The translations under genes were made by a program, and so were the position numbers. Under the pieces are notes generated by a model. The model searched no databases, was not told the DNA's origin, and saw nothing but the letters and a program-made list of their open reading frames with translations. A DNA stretch of 64,000 nucleotides from a candidate division KSB1 bacterium (GTDB lineage: Bacteria; Zhuqueibacterota; Zhuqueibacteria; Zhuqueibacterales; Zhuqueibacteraceae): contig JAPDQB010000010.1 of assembly GCA_034506175.1 (NCBI GenBank), positions 1 to 64,000 on the forward strand, written 5' to 3'. Positions 26,828 through 35,778 of this stretch are shown in pieces (the first letter of the stretch is position 1; each line of letters opens with the position of its first letter).

Positions 26828-28450
26828 TTACCCATCATCCAAATATTCATACGCCTTCAGCGTCAGAAATTCGGCAAACTCTTTCTCCGTCACGAGCTGA
26901 TCGAACAGTTGCTTCGCCACGTCATATTTTCCGGAGGCAAAGCGCTTTTCCCCCACCAGGGATTTGATTTTCTCCATCTCTTCAGCCAACAGCGCGCGAT
27001 ACAACGCCGGCGTGATCCGGCGGCCATCGTCGAGGCTGGCGTTGGGATGATGCAGCCATTGCCAAACCTGCGAGCGGGAAATTTCGGCGGTGGCGGCGTC
27101 TTCCATCAAATTATAAATGCCCACCGCGCCGGCACCCAGCAGCCAGGATTCCAGATATTGAATCGCCACATTGATGTTGCCGCGCAATCCGGCCTCGGTA
27201 ATGTGCCCGCCAGGGACGTTGAAATCGAGCAAATCGTTAGCCGCGACGCGCACCTCTTCGCGCCGGCGCTCTTTTTGATGCGGCTTGTTTCCCAAAAGCT
27301 TGTCAAAAGGCTCGCGGGCCACTGCAACCAAATCCGGATGCGCCACCCAGGTGCCATCGAAGCCGTCGCCAGACTCACGCTCTTTGTCCTCGCGAACTTT
27401 GGCGAGCGCGCGGGCGTTGACTTCGGCGTCTTTCCGGCTCGGAATAAACGCGGCCATGCCGCCAATCGCGTGTGCGCCGCGGCGGTGGCACGTCTTCACC
27501 AGCAACTCGGTATAAGCGCGCATAAACGGCACCGTCATCGTCACCTGCCCGCGATCAGGAAATATAAAATCGGCCCGGCGGCGGAATTTTTTGATGATGC
27601 TGAAAATGTAATCCCACCGCCCGGCATTGAGGCCGGTGAGGTGATCGCGCAGTTCGTAGAGAATCTCCTCCATCTCAAACGCCGCCAAAATGGTTTCGAT
27701 CAGCACTGTGGCTTTGATCGCCCCAACCGGCAGCCCCAGCTCTTGCTGCGCCATCACAAAAACCTCATTCCACAACCGCGCCTCGAGATGGCTTTCCAAT
27801 TTTGGAAGATAAAAATACGGCCCGGTGCCTTTGTTGATGAGCCGGTGGGCATTGTGAAAAACGTAGAGGCCAAAATCAAACAGCGAGCCGGACATTGGCT
27901 GGCCGTCAACCAGCAGATGCTTTTCGCTGAGATGCCAGCCGCGCGGCCGCACCATCAATGTCGCGATCTGCTCGTGCAATTTATATTGCTTGCCTTCGGG
28001 ACTCGTGTATGAGATGCTGCGATCGATCGCATCGCGCAAATTGAGGTGGCCCTGAATCATGTTCTGCCAGGTCGGTGAATTGGCGTCTTCAAAATCCGCC
28101 ATGAACACATTGGCGCCGGAATTGAGCGCGTTGATCATCATCTTCCGTTCGACCGGGCCGGTGATTTCAATGCGTCGGTTTTGCAGATCAGCCGGAATCG
28201 GCGCGACTTTCCACGAATCGTCATCGCGAATCTTTTTCGTCGCCGCCAGAAAATCCGGCCTCCCGCCGGCGTCGAGCTCCGCTTGCCGCTCGACGCGCTT
28301 TTGTAGAAGGTTGCGCCGTGTCTCGCGAAATTCGCGCTCCAGCTTGGCGATGAAATGCAAAGCTGGCGGGGTTAGAATGGCAGCAAATTCGGCAGAAACG
28401 GTTCGATTGCTTTCGACGCCTTCGGGAAGATGAGACGTTGTGTTATTCAT
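26828..28450 (-). CDS. aceB: Malate synthase A
   Basis: A 540-residue enzyme that condenses glyoxylate with acetyl-CoA to malate, the second step of the glyoxylate shunt. Signatures are [68 protein letters not shown] (catalytic Glu region), [14 protein letters not shown] and GTWVAHPDL. The length is that of the MSA (A) form, not the 720-residue G form. GGAGAGATGATCGCAA precedes the ATG. Isocitrate lyase lies upstream on the same strand, 313 bp away, so the pair may be co-regulated. That gap holds a palindromic repeat at its distal end and otherwise AT-rich DNA. Confidence 0.96.
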   Translation of the reverse strand: MNNTTSHLPEGVESNRTVSAEFAAILTPPALHFIAKLEREFRETRRNLLQKRVERQAELDAGGRPDFLAATKKIRDDDSWKVAPIPADLQNRRIEITGPVERKMMINALNSGANVFMADFEDANSPTWQNMIQGHLNLRDAIDRSISYTSPEGKQYKLHEQIATLMVRPRGWHLSEKHLLVDGQPMSGSLFDFGLYVFHNAHRLINKGTGPYFYLPKLESHLEARLWNEVFVMAQQELGLPVGAIKATVLIETILAAFEMEEILYELRDHLTGLNAGRWDYIFSIIKKFRRRADFIFPDRGQVTMTVPFMRAYTELLVKTCHRRGAHAIGGMAAFIPSRKDAEVNARALAKVREDKERESGDGFDGTWVAHPDLVAVAREPFDKLLGNKPHQKERRREEVRVAANDLLDFNVPGGHITEAGLRGNINVAIQYLESWLLGAGAVGIYNLMEDAATAEISRSQVWQWLHHPNASLDDGRRITPALYRALLAEEMEKIKSLVGEKRFASGKYDVAKQLFDQLVTEKEFAEFLTLKAYEYLDDG

Positions 28451-28714
28451 TTGCGATCATCTCTCCAAACACAGATAAGATGAAATTCAGCCCACAATTC
28501 AAAATCAGTGCTGAACACAAAAAAATTCTTCGACTGCCATTTTCTCTGTTTTGTAAATCTCAATACCGATTGATCACATCATAAAATTCATTCCTTAAAA
28601 TAACACTATTTTGGCTGAAAGCAAGAATTTAATAAATGAGACGCTGTTGCTATAGTATGACTCTGGGAAAACTATCCCTGGCCTGCGGCCGGGCAGGCAC
28701 GACCGCGAAGATTT

Positions 28715-28768
28715 CGTAGCGCAGGCATCCTGCCTGCATTGGTTTGCAGACAAGATGTCTGCGTTACG
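28715..28768. repeat. Dispersed imperfect palindrome (CGTAGCGCAGGCATCC...CTGCGTTACG)
   Basis: CGTAGCGCAGGCATCCTGCC at 28715 pairs imperfectly with AGATGTCTGCGTTACG ending at 28768. It has the same outline as the element at 40281-40332 (reverse-complemented) and resembles GTAGCGCAGGC...GCCTGCG repeats found scattered in bacterial genomes. Its end overlaps the last codons of aceA: the TTA at 28764-28766 within it is the aceA stop codon. Confidence 0.65.
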
Positions 28769-30044
28769 CCTTCACCGCCGCATAAAACTGCTGTTGCTCC
28801 GTCGATTCCCCCAGCGCCGTGGTCGAGGCCAGGCCGCCGCTGATGACTTGCGTCACAAGATCGAAATAACCGGTGCCAACTTCGCGTTGATGCCTGATGG
28901 CGGTGTAGCCTTCGGCTTCCAAAGCAAACTCGGCCTGCTGCAACTCGGAATAGGCCAACATGCCTCGTTCGTGATAATCACGAGCGAGCGCGAACATGCT
29001 GAAATTCAGCGCATGAAATCCCGCCAGTGTAACGAACTGGAATTTATAGCCCATGGCGCCCAATTCTTGTTGAAATTTTGCAATTGTCGTGGCATCGAGT
29101 TTCTTCGCCCAGTTGAAAGACGGCGAACAATTGTAGGCGAGTAACTTGCCAGGAAAGTTGTGGTGAATCGCCTCGGCAAAAGTGCGGGCCTCGTCCAAAT
29201 CCGGCTTCGAGGTTTCGCACCAAATCAAATCCGCATACGGCGCATAAGCCAGGCCACGGCTGATGGCCGCCTGTAGCCCGCCGCGAAAGACATAGAAGCC
29301 TTCCGTGGTGCGCTCGCCGGTAATGAATTCCTGATCGCGCGGGTCGATGTCGCTCGTCAAAAGTTTGGCGCTGTCGGCGTCGGTGCGGGCGATGAGAATA
29401 GTCGGCACGTTCATCACATCGCTGGCCAGCCGCGCAGCAATGAGTGTGCGGATGAACTGACTGGTCGGCACCAAAACCTTGCCGCCCAAGTGGCCGCATT
29501 TTTTTTCGGCGGCGAGCTGATCTTCAAAGTGCACGCCGGCCACGCCGGCCTCGATCATCGCCTTCATCAATTCGTAGGCATTCAGCGGGCCGCCGAAACC
29601 GGCTTCGGCGTCGGCGACGATCGGCGCCAGCCAGTGAACACCGTTTTTGCCTTCGGCATGATGAATTTGATCGGCGCGCAACAAACACTGGTTGATTTTG
29701 CGGACAACGGCGGGTACACTGTTGGCGGGGTAGAGGCTCTGGTCAGGATACATGTGCCCGGCGAGATTGGCGTCGGCAGCCACTTGCCAGCCGCTCAAAT
29801 AAATCGCTTTCAAATCGGCTTTCACCTGTTGCATGGCTTGATTACCGGTCAAAGCCCCCAGGGCCGGAACATAATCTTCGGTGTGGAGCAATTCCCATAA
29901 TCTTTTGGCCCCCATCTCGGCGAGGCTGTATTTGATTTCATACGAGCCGCGAAGCTGCAAGACTTCGTCGGCGCGATAAGGGCGTATGATGCCTTTCCAG
30001 CGCACATCAGTGGCCCAATTCTCGAGAAGCTGGCGCGAGTTCAT
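28764..30044 (-). CDS. aceA: Isocitrate lyase
   Basis: A 426-residue enzyme that splits isocitrate into succinate and glyoxylate, the first glyoxylate-shunt step, letting the cell grow on acetate or fatty acids. Signatures are [44 protein letters not shown] (catalytic KKCGH loop), [15 protein letters not shown] and [17 protein letters not shown]. The length is usual for bacterial AceA. GAAAGGAGC lies 6 bp before ATG 30044. A consensus promoter and several GCGAAA-type half-sites lie upstream (30097-30194), so expression is probably controlled. The last codons lie inside a palindromic repeat. Confidence 0.97.
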   Translation of the reverse strand: MNSRQLLENWATDVRWKGIIRPYRADEVLQLRGSYEIKYSLAEMGAKRLWELLHTEDYVPALGALTGNQAMQQVKADLKAIYLSGWQVAADANLAGHMYPDQSLYPANSVPAVVRKINQCLLRADQIHHAEGKNGVHWLAPIVADAEAGFGGPLNAYELMKAMIEAGVAGVHFEDQLAAEKKCGHLGGKVLVPTSQFIRTLIAARLASDVMNVPTILIARTDADSAKLLTSDIDPRDQEFITGERTTEGFYVFRGGLQAAISRGLAYAPYADLIWCETSKPDLDEARTFAEAIHHNFPGKLLAYNCSPSFNWAKKLDATTIAKFQQELGAMGYKFQFVTLAGFHALNFSMFALARDYHERGMLAYSELQQAEFALEAEGYTAIRHQREVGTGYFDLVTQVISGGLASTTALGESTEQQQFYAAVKA

Positions 30045-30096
30045 TGTGAGGCTCCTTTCGTTTTGGGTGAGGGGTGTTGCGTCGGATTGTGTGAAG

Positions 30097-30194
30097 AATA
30101 TAGCGAATCAATTTGGCATTGTCAAGCGAAATTTCGCCAAAAATTATAATTTCGCTATAGGAGTAAAAAATAAATAATTTCGCCTTTCGCGAAA
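30097..30194 (-). promoter_or_regulatory. aceA promoter with GCGAAATTTCGC operator-like sites
   Basis: On the minus strand TTGACA (30125-30120) and TATATT (30102-30097) are separated by 17 bp. The palindrome GCGAAATTTCGC (30126-30137) abuts the -35 box. Further half-sites TTTCGC at 30150-30155 and the palindrome TTTCGCGAAA at 30185-30194 lie upstream. The spacing suggests cooperative binding of a dimeric regulator. No regulator gene is adjacent, so its identity is unknown. Bases 30195-30282 hold nothing further. Confidence 0.65.
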
Positions 30195-30282
30195 AATTTA
30201 CAAATAAATCCGACTCTGGCGAGCTGGTGGCGTCGCTAACGACAATGCCGCCAAAATGTTTGATTGAGGCTGGTAAAGAGAA

Positions 30283-31737
30283 TTATCGCCGGCCGGTCAA
30301 GGAGTTTGCGATGCCTGGAGAACTTTTGATGATTTTTCCCGCCATTTGCGCCACAATGGGAATCTCATCATCATGCAGTGTCCGCGCGTCGAGCCAAAAA
30401 GATTCATCACGCAAATAGCCGAGGACCGGAATCGCCGCGAGGCGGAATTTTTTCGCCAGCTCTGTCGCCGAAAGATTTTGGCTGCGCAAGCCGACGGCGA
30501 AGCTGGGTATTTTTTCAATGGGCAAGGCACCGCTGCCGGCTTCGGCTTCGGAGGGGCGGAGCATTATCTCGAGCGACGCGCCGCCATTCTCGACAAGCGC
30601 TTTCTGCAATTGTACGGCGCGAGCGCGCACGACACGGGGTTTTTCTGTGAGCATGCGCCACACCGGATGCGTCTTCATGAGTTGTTTCGGCTGCAAAAAA
30701 AGGCGCAGCGTGCTTTCCAGCAGCGCCAGCGTGACCTTGTCGCAGCGCAGCGCGCGCATGAGCGGGTTCTTTTTGATTTTCGAAATCCAACTTTTTTCAC
30801 CAACGATCAACCCGCATTGCGGGCCGCCCAAAACTTTGTCGCCGCTGAAGGTGACGATGCTCGCGCCGGCGCGTATACTCTCTCCGACGACTGGCTCATA
30901 CGGCAGGCCCCATTTTCGCAAATCCAACAGCACGCCGCCGCCGAGATCGTGAACGGCGGGCAGATCATGCTTGTGTCCCAATTTCACCAACTCGTCGAGG
31001 TGAACTTCCTGGGTGAAACCGAGAACGCGATAATTGCTGGTGTGCACGGCGAGCAGCGCCGCGGTTTTCGGTGTGATGGCGGCGGCGTAATCGCTGATCT
31101 TGGTTTTGTTGGTGGTGCCGACTTCCACCATCTTGGCGCCGCTTTTGCGAATCACTTCCGGCATGCGAAACGCGCCGCCGATTTCAACAAGCTGGCCGCG
31201 TGAGATGATGACTTCGCGGCCAAAGGCCATCGTATTCAAAACAAGCAGAACCGCGGCAGCATTGTTATTCACGACACAGGCGGCTTCGGCGCCGGTCAAT
31301 TGGCATAAAAGTTTTTCGACATGCACATGGCGGTCGCCGCGCTCCCCGGTGGCCAAATCGATTTCGAGATTGCAATAGCCGGCGAGAATTTCCTGCGCGA
31401 GTTCTTGCGAAGCTGGCGGCAAAACCGCGCGACCCAAGCCGGTGTGCAAGATTACGCCAGTGCCATTGATGACGCGCTTTAGACTCGGATTCAACAATTG
31501 CTGCGCCTCCGCCAGTGTCAATTGCACAACATGCTGCAAAACAGTGTCGGCATCAACGTGCGCCGGTGGATTTTTTTTCCAGCGCTCGCGCACCAGCGAT
31601 ACCGCACGCCGTACACAGTCGGTAAGAATGACGGGAGGCAGTTGCGTGGTCAATTTGTTGATGGTCGAGACTTGCAGCACTTTCTCGACAGCGGGCAACT
31701 GGCGAAGAGCAAGATTTTGAGAATTATTTTGCCGCAT
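30283..31737 (-). CDS. selA: L-seryl-tRNA(Sec) selenium transferase
   Basis: A 484-residue PLP enzyme that turns Ser-tRNA(Sec) into Sec-tRNA(Sec) using selenophosphate. LKRVINGTGVILHTGLGRAV (N-terminal family motif), AACVVNNNAAAVLLVL, PAVHDLGGGVLLDL and VTFSGDKVLGGPQCGLIVG (PLP lysine) are diagnostic. The length is slightly above the usual 460. It implies selenoproteins in the genome, but selB, selD, tRNA-Sec and any UGA-containing gene are absent from the window. The adjacent gltS-like gene is a separate transport function. The Shine-Dalgarno is weak, so the start is the first plausible ATG. Confidence 0.93.
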   Translation of the reverse strand: MRQNNSQNLALRQLPAVEKVLQVSTINKLTTQLPPVILTDCVRRAVSLVRERWKKNPPAHVDADTVLQHVVQLTLAEAQQLLNPSLKRVINGTGVILHTGLGRAVLPPASQELAQEILAGYCNLEIDLATGERGDRHVHVEKLLCQLTGAEAACVVNNNAAAVLLVLNTMAFGREVIISRGQLVEIGGAFRMPEVIRKSGAKMVEVGTTNKTKISDYAAAITPKTAALLAVHTSNYRVLGFTQEVHLDELVKLGHKHDLPAVHDLGGGVLLDLRKWGLPYEPVVGESIRAGASIVTFSGDKVLGGPQCGLIVGEKSWISKIKKNPLMRALRCDKVTLALLESTLRLFLQPKQLMKTHPVWRMLTEKPRVVRARAVQLQKALVENGGASLEIMLRPSEAEAGSGALPIEKIPSFAVGLRSQNLSATELAKKFRLAAIPVLGYLRDESFWLDARTLHDDEIPIVAQMAGKIIKSSPGIANSLTGRR

Positions 31738-31824
31738 AATTTTCAGTTCAGTTGGATTTCAAATTCTGCGGGCACAAGCTTTTCTTGCATGCCCGTTATC
31801 GTGGCTTCGGTTAGCTCAAAAATT

Positions 31825-33051
31825 TTATTTCCAGATATTCAAACAGGCGGTGATGAGCAAGGCATTGGGAAAATCGATAAAGAACGCGGCGACCATGGGA
31901 ACGACGAGAAACGCGCGCGGCGCCGGGCCGTAGCGTTCGACGAGGGTGGTCATGTTGGCCATGGCATTGGGCGTGATGCCGAGCATGAAACCGTAAAACC
32001 CGCTGACGATCACGGCGGAATCGTAGTCGCGCCCCATGCGTTGATACACCGGCCAGAAAGAAAGCATGACGATAACGGCGATCTGCGCCGCGAGAATCAC
32101 CAACAGCGGCAGCACCAATCCCGCCAGCTCCCAAAGTTTCAGCGTCATTAACGCCATCACAATCGCCAACGACAGCGCCGCGTTGCCGATGGCGTCGACC
32201 AGGCGTGACGAAAGCCCGACGATTCCGGTGACGTCATCCAAATTTCTGATGATCGCGGCGACGATCATGGCGCCGATGTAAACCGGCAGCGTGATATGCA
32301 CGGCCGTGAGCCAATTGCTGATCCAGCCGCCAACCCACATCGCTGCGAGAATGACGACGAGGTTTTTGATGAAACCAAAAGAAAAATCAGCATCATTTTG
32401 GGATCGGTTAGCAGCAGATTCCGGCGGGAAATTTTCGACAAGGTTGACCACTGTCGCAATTTCAGCAGAACGCCCGCGCACAGCCGCCAGCTTGCGGCGC
32501 TCAATGAGAAAGGTTGCCACCGGGCCACCGACCAGGCCGGCGACGATGATGCCGAGCATGGCGGAAGCAACGATCAGCGTCGTCGCGCCGGAAACTCCGG
32601 CTTGCTCGAATTGCGGGGCAAAGGCAAGGCCGGTGGCCGGGCCTCCAGCCAATGTGAGCGAGCCGACGATCACGCCAAAAAGCGGGTGCATGCCGAGCGG
32701 GATCGCCAGCGCAATGCCGACTACATTTTGAATGAGCGCGACAATCGAAACCAAAATCAAAAAGAGCACAACTTGCGGACCGCCGACTTTCAATTTGGCG
32801 CAGCTCGCGCCGAAGCCAATCGAGGTAAAAAACGCAATCATCAACGGGCTTTGCAGCTTGGTATCAAATTCAAAAAGCGTCACCTCGAACCGGCGCGCGA
32901 TGAGAATGATGACGGCGACGAGCAAACCGCCGACCACCGGTGCGGGAATGTTGTAGCGGGTTAAAACCGGAATGACGCGGCGAATCCCATAACCGATAAA
33001 AAGCACGATGCCGGCAAAGGCAACCGTTTGAATGAGATCGAGTTTGAACAT
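31825..33051 (-). CDS. GltS-like sodium/glutamate symporter
   Basis: A 408-residue inner-membrane carrier of the glutamate:Na+ symporter (ESS) family with about ten hydrophobic helices. LIQTVAFAGIVLFIGYGIRR opens the protein, followed by NIPAPVVGGLLVAV, the re-entrant loops FTSIGFGASCAKLKVGGPQV and TLAGGPATGLAFAPQFEQAG, and a second set near LGITPNAMANMTTLVERYGP. The family takes up glutamate with sodium; this member differs enough (GGPATG instead of GGxGTA) that another anion is possible. It is 87 bp upstream of selA on the same strand with no obvious link. The 212-bp gap beyond (33052-33263) holds only a weak 37-codon frame. Confidence 0.8.
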   Translation of the reverse strand: MFKLDLIQTVAFAGIVLFIGYGIRRVIPVLTRYNIPAPVVGGLLVAVIILIARRFEVTLFEFDTKLQSPLMIAFFTSIGFGASCAKLKVGGPQVVLFLILVSIVALIQNVVGIALAIPLGMHPLFGVIVGSLTLAGGPATGLAFAPQFEQAGVSGATTLIVASAMLGIIVAGLVGGPVATFLIERRKLAAVRGRSAEIATVVNLVENFPPESAANRSQNDADFSFGFIKNLVVILAAMWVGGWISNWLTAVHITLPVYIGAMIVAAIIRNLDDVTGIVGLSSRLVDAIGNAALSLAIVMALMTLKLWELAGLVLPLLVILAAQIAVIVMLSFWPVYQRMGRDYDSAVIVSGFYGFMLGITPNAMANMTTLVERYGPAPRAFLVVPMVAAFFIDFPNALLITACLNIWK

Positions 33052-33263
33052 GAAGCCTTCCGGTTTCTCCTGATAATCGTTTACAGTTGCAATTTTAGAA
33101 CAAACTGCCCGCCGCCGGCTTGCGTCTTGAGATAAAAATTTTGGCCGCGTTCGCTCGGCAGGTGCTCGCTACGACGCGCTGGCCAAATCATTTACGGGCA
33201 AGACGAATAGGATTTTGCTCGGTGCGATCGGATCATGAGTATTTGACGCGCCAACTGGATTTC

Positions 33264-34649
33264 TCATGGCAAAAGATATAAGAAACATGCCACCGGCAAA
33301 CCGTAGATTTCATTTTCCTGAAAAAAGGCGTCTTTGGTCAACACGAGACCTTTGCCAAAACTTCGTTTGATGGTGGTGTAATCAGATGGAGAAATGCGGG
33401 ATTGATATTTGACCTCGATGGGAATCTCCTCGCCATTCCAGATGACCACAAAGTCAACCTCCTTCTCGCGCGTCGACCGCCAATAGAAAGTCGAAGTGAG
33501 GCGCGAAAACCCCTCGAACAACTCGATTTCGGTATTTCGCATGAGTGCTTCACCGACGAGGCCTTCGATGAGCTGCGAGGCCGCACTGGGGTCGAAGGTT
33601 GTGGTGGCGATTTGAGCCAAGACTTGATAAATGAGTGGATCGAACGGATAGAGCTTGCGATTTTTGTTCGGGCTCGCTGATTTCCGGCCCTTGTTGAGAA
33701 ATTCGAGAATGTAAAGCAGATAGGAATCGGCGAGCAATTGCACATATTCTTTGGCGGTGTTCGCAGCGATGCCGCCGGCATCCTGCGCCAGGCCATTCCA
33801 ACTCAGCGGCGTTGACAAGCTCGCCAAAATACGCCGGCTGATGTCGCGCAAAGTAATCCGATCTTTGCGCCATTTTTCAAAGTCCGAAATGATGACCGCC
33901 TTGTAAGTTTCCAGCGTGGTCGGCAATACCGCACGCGCTTGCAAATAATCGGCAATCGCCAATGGGAAGCCGCCATGAGAAAGGTAACTCTCGAAATATG
34001 ATTGCAGGCGCGGAAAAAATATTTTAATTTTAGGCAGCAAACCCGCCAGCGATTCCTGCCACGCCCTGATGGTCATGGCCTCGGTTTTGTCATAATTTTG
34101 CAGGAGACAATACTGCCGGAAACTCAGCGGCAGCAGCACGCGATCGGGCTGTACGATGCCTCTTCGGCCCGGCAATCGCTCTCCACCGCGTCGCAGATCA
34201 ACCGCCGAAGAGCCGCTCACAATAAAAAGTGTTTTCTCGCCCAAGCCGATATCAACGGCGTGCTTGACAGCATATTCCCAGCGCGGCACCAGCGTGATCT
34301 CATCGAGGAAAATGTATCTTTTGCCGGTAGAGGCAAACTCGGCGAATGTCCGCACGATTTCAAACAACTCCCGCTCATTCGCCAGCAACTCGGTGTTGTA
34401 GTAGAAAATACTGGTCGCAGGAATTTTGCGCTCCAACAAATCACGTATCAGCGCTTTGAGGTACGTGGTTTTGCCGATCTGTCTCGGACCACGCAAAGTC
34501 ATCACACCCGATTGCGCCAGATCTTGCGTAGAAATCACGGAAGGCTGATAGCGAAACGGAAGCGTCGCAATTCTTTGGAGATAGCGATCATCATGAATTT
34601 TGTGAACGTCATCCCACCATGGATTCTGTAGAATCAGTTCGCTGACCAT
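33264..34649 (-). CDS. AAA ATPase with DUF4143 domain
   Basis: A 461-residue P-loop ATPase. TLRGPRQIGKTTYLKALIRD is Walker A, KRYIFLDEITLVPRWEYAVK is Walker B, and IVSGSSAVDLRRGGERLPGR is the sensor/arginine region. The C-terminal DUF4143 part ends in a restriction-like core (REKEVDFVVIWNGEEIPIEV then KYQS), giving a D...E-x-K nuclease-like motif. Such STAND-like ATPases are common and scattered in bacteria and archaea, and their function is not established. It is a single gene flanked by AT-rich spacers; 34650-34811 shows nothing clear. Confidence 0.85.
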   Translation of the reverse strand: MVSELILQNPWWDDVHKIHDDRYLQRIATLPFRYQPSVISTQDLAQSGVMTLRGPRQIGKTTYLKALIRDLLERKIPATSIFYYNTELLANERELFEIVRTFAEFASTGKRYIFLDEITLVPRWEYAVKHAVDIGLGEKTLFIVSGSSAVDLRRGGERLPGRRGIVQPDRVLLPLSFRQYCLLQNYDKTEAMTIRAWQESLAGLLPKIKIFFPRLQSYFESYLSHGGFPLAIADYLQARAVLPTTLETYKAVIISDFEKWRKDRITLRDISRRILASLSTPLSWNGLAQDAGGIAANTAKEYVQLLADSYLLYILEFLNKGRKSASPNKNRKLYPFDPLIYQVLAQIATTTFDPSAASQLIEGLVGEALMRNTEIELFEGFSRLTSTFYWRSTREKEVDFVVIWNGEEIPIEVKYQSRISPSDYTTIKRSFGKGLVLTKDAFFQENEIYGLPVACFLYLLP

Positions 34650-34811
34650 AAATTAGCACATTCATACGATAAAAATGCTGCCAATTTGTTCAATGCACAA
34701 AATAATTTAACTGCATTTTTCTAAAAAGGCAAGCTTTTAACAAACGGCAAGCAATTTACACACTTATCATTCAAAAGTGAACTCAATTCGACTAAAACCA
34801 TTTCGCACAAC

Positions 34812-35738
34812 TTACGAAAGCAAATTTTTCAACACAAAAAGAATGTTCGCCGGGCGTTCGGCGAGACGGCGCATGTACCATGGGAACCAATAACTGCCGT
34901 AGCTGATCAGAACGCGCATGCGGTAGCCCTCTGCCGCGAGGCGGAGCTGTTCATCGGTTTGAATGCCATAGAGAAACTGAAACTCGTAGTCGTTTTTCGA
35001 CAGCCCCTGCGCTGCCGCCGCCTGTTGAATTTTTTTGATCAAAATTTTATCGTGTGTCGCCACGCCGAGCGTAACGCCGTTCGTTTTGACTTTCGCCAGC
35101 AACATCTTCGCCAGCGCAAAAAAATTGTCGTCAACATCACGCTTTTTCGGATAGGCCACGTTCGCCGGTTCCATGTAAGCTCCCTTGACCAAACGAATCG
35201 CCGGAGACAACGGCAGAAGTGCTTCAAGATCTTTTTGCGTTCTATAAAGATACGCTTGCACGCACAAGCCGACCTTCGGATAATTTCTTCGAATTTTTTT
35301 GAACAGTGCCAGTGTGCGATCGACATAACCGCTTTGCTCCATGTCAATCCACACCCAATTCTGCAAGGCCGCCGCGAGTTCGACGATGGCGGTTAGATTT
35401 TTAAAACAAAGTTCTTCATCAAAATCCAGCCCGAGCTGGGTTGGTTTGATTGAAATATATGCATCCAGCCGGTGCTGCTGAATTTGTTGCAGGGCGTCCA
35501 GATAATGATTCTTGACTTCCTGCGTCTCGGCGGCATCAGCGACATTCTCACCGAGACGGGTAAAAATCGCGGTGATGTTTTTTTCTTTCAGCGCCTCCGC
35601 TGCCTGCATGGCATCAGCCAGCTCCTCGCCCGGCATAAAACGCGACACGGCACGGCGAATAAATTTGTAGCGCGGCAGGGTTTGGCGAAGCTCGCGGTTT
35701 TCCGAAATCCAAAGCAAGGCGTTTCGAGCCAGAATCAT
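34812..35738 (-). CDS. Proline dehydrogenase (monofunctional)
   Basis: A 308-residue FAD enzyme that oxidises proline to pyrroline-5-carboxylate and passes electrons to the quinone pool. It is a TIM barrel with ISIKPTQLGLDFDEELCFKN (substrate/FAD lysine), WVWIDMEQSGYVDRTLALF, GLCVQAYLYRTQKDLEALL, IRLVKGAYMEPANVAYPKK and LISYGSYWFPWYMRRLAERP near the C-terminus (the arginine pair that holds the proline carboxylate). The length is that of the monofunctional bacterial form; the aldehyde dehydrogenase partner is not in the window. It lies 40 bp after the fucosidase gene on the same strand, downstream of the peptidase, which fits use of peptide-derived proline. Confidence 0.92.
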   Translation of the reverse strand: MILARNALLWISENRELRQTLPRYKFIRRAVSRFMPGEELADAMQAAEALKEKNITAIFTRLGENVADAAETQEVKNHYLDALQQIQQHRLDAYISIKPTQLGLDFDEELCFKNLTAIVELAAALQNWVWIDMEQSGYVDRTLALFKKIRRNYPKVGLCVQAYLYRTQKDLEALLPLSPAIRLVKGAYMEPANVAYPKKRDVDDNFFALAKMLLAKVKTNGVTLGVATHDKILIKKIQQAAAAQGLSKNDYEFQFLYGIQTDEQLRLAAEGYRMRVLISYGSYWFPWYMRRLAERPANILFVLKNLLS

Positions 35739-35778
35739 ATATTTCCTCCTCCTGCGTTTACCGATTACAATTTTATTT

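Noticed and set aside
33081..33191. 37-codon minus-strand frame between gltS and the DUF4143 ATPase
   Set aside because: Looks peptide-like (GQNFYLKTQAGGGQF) but is too short and isolated to call.
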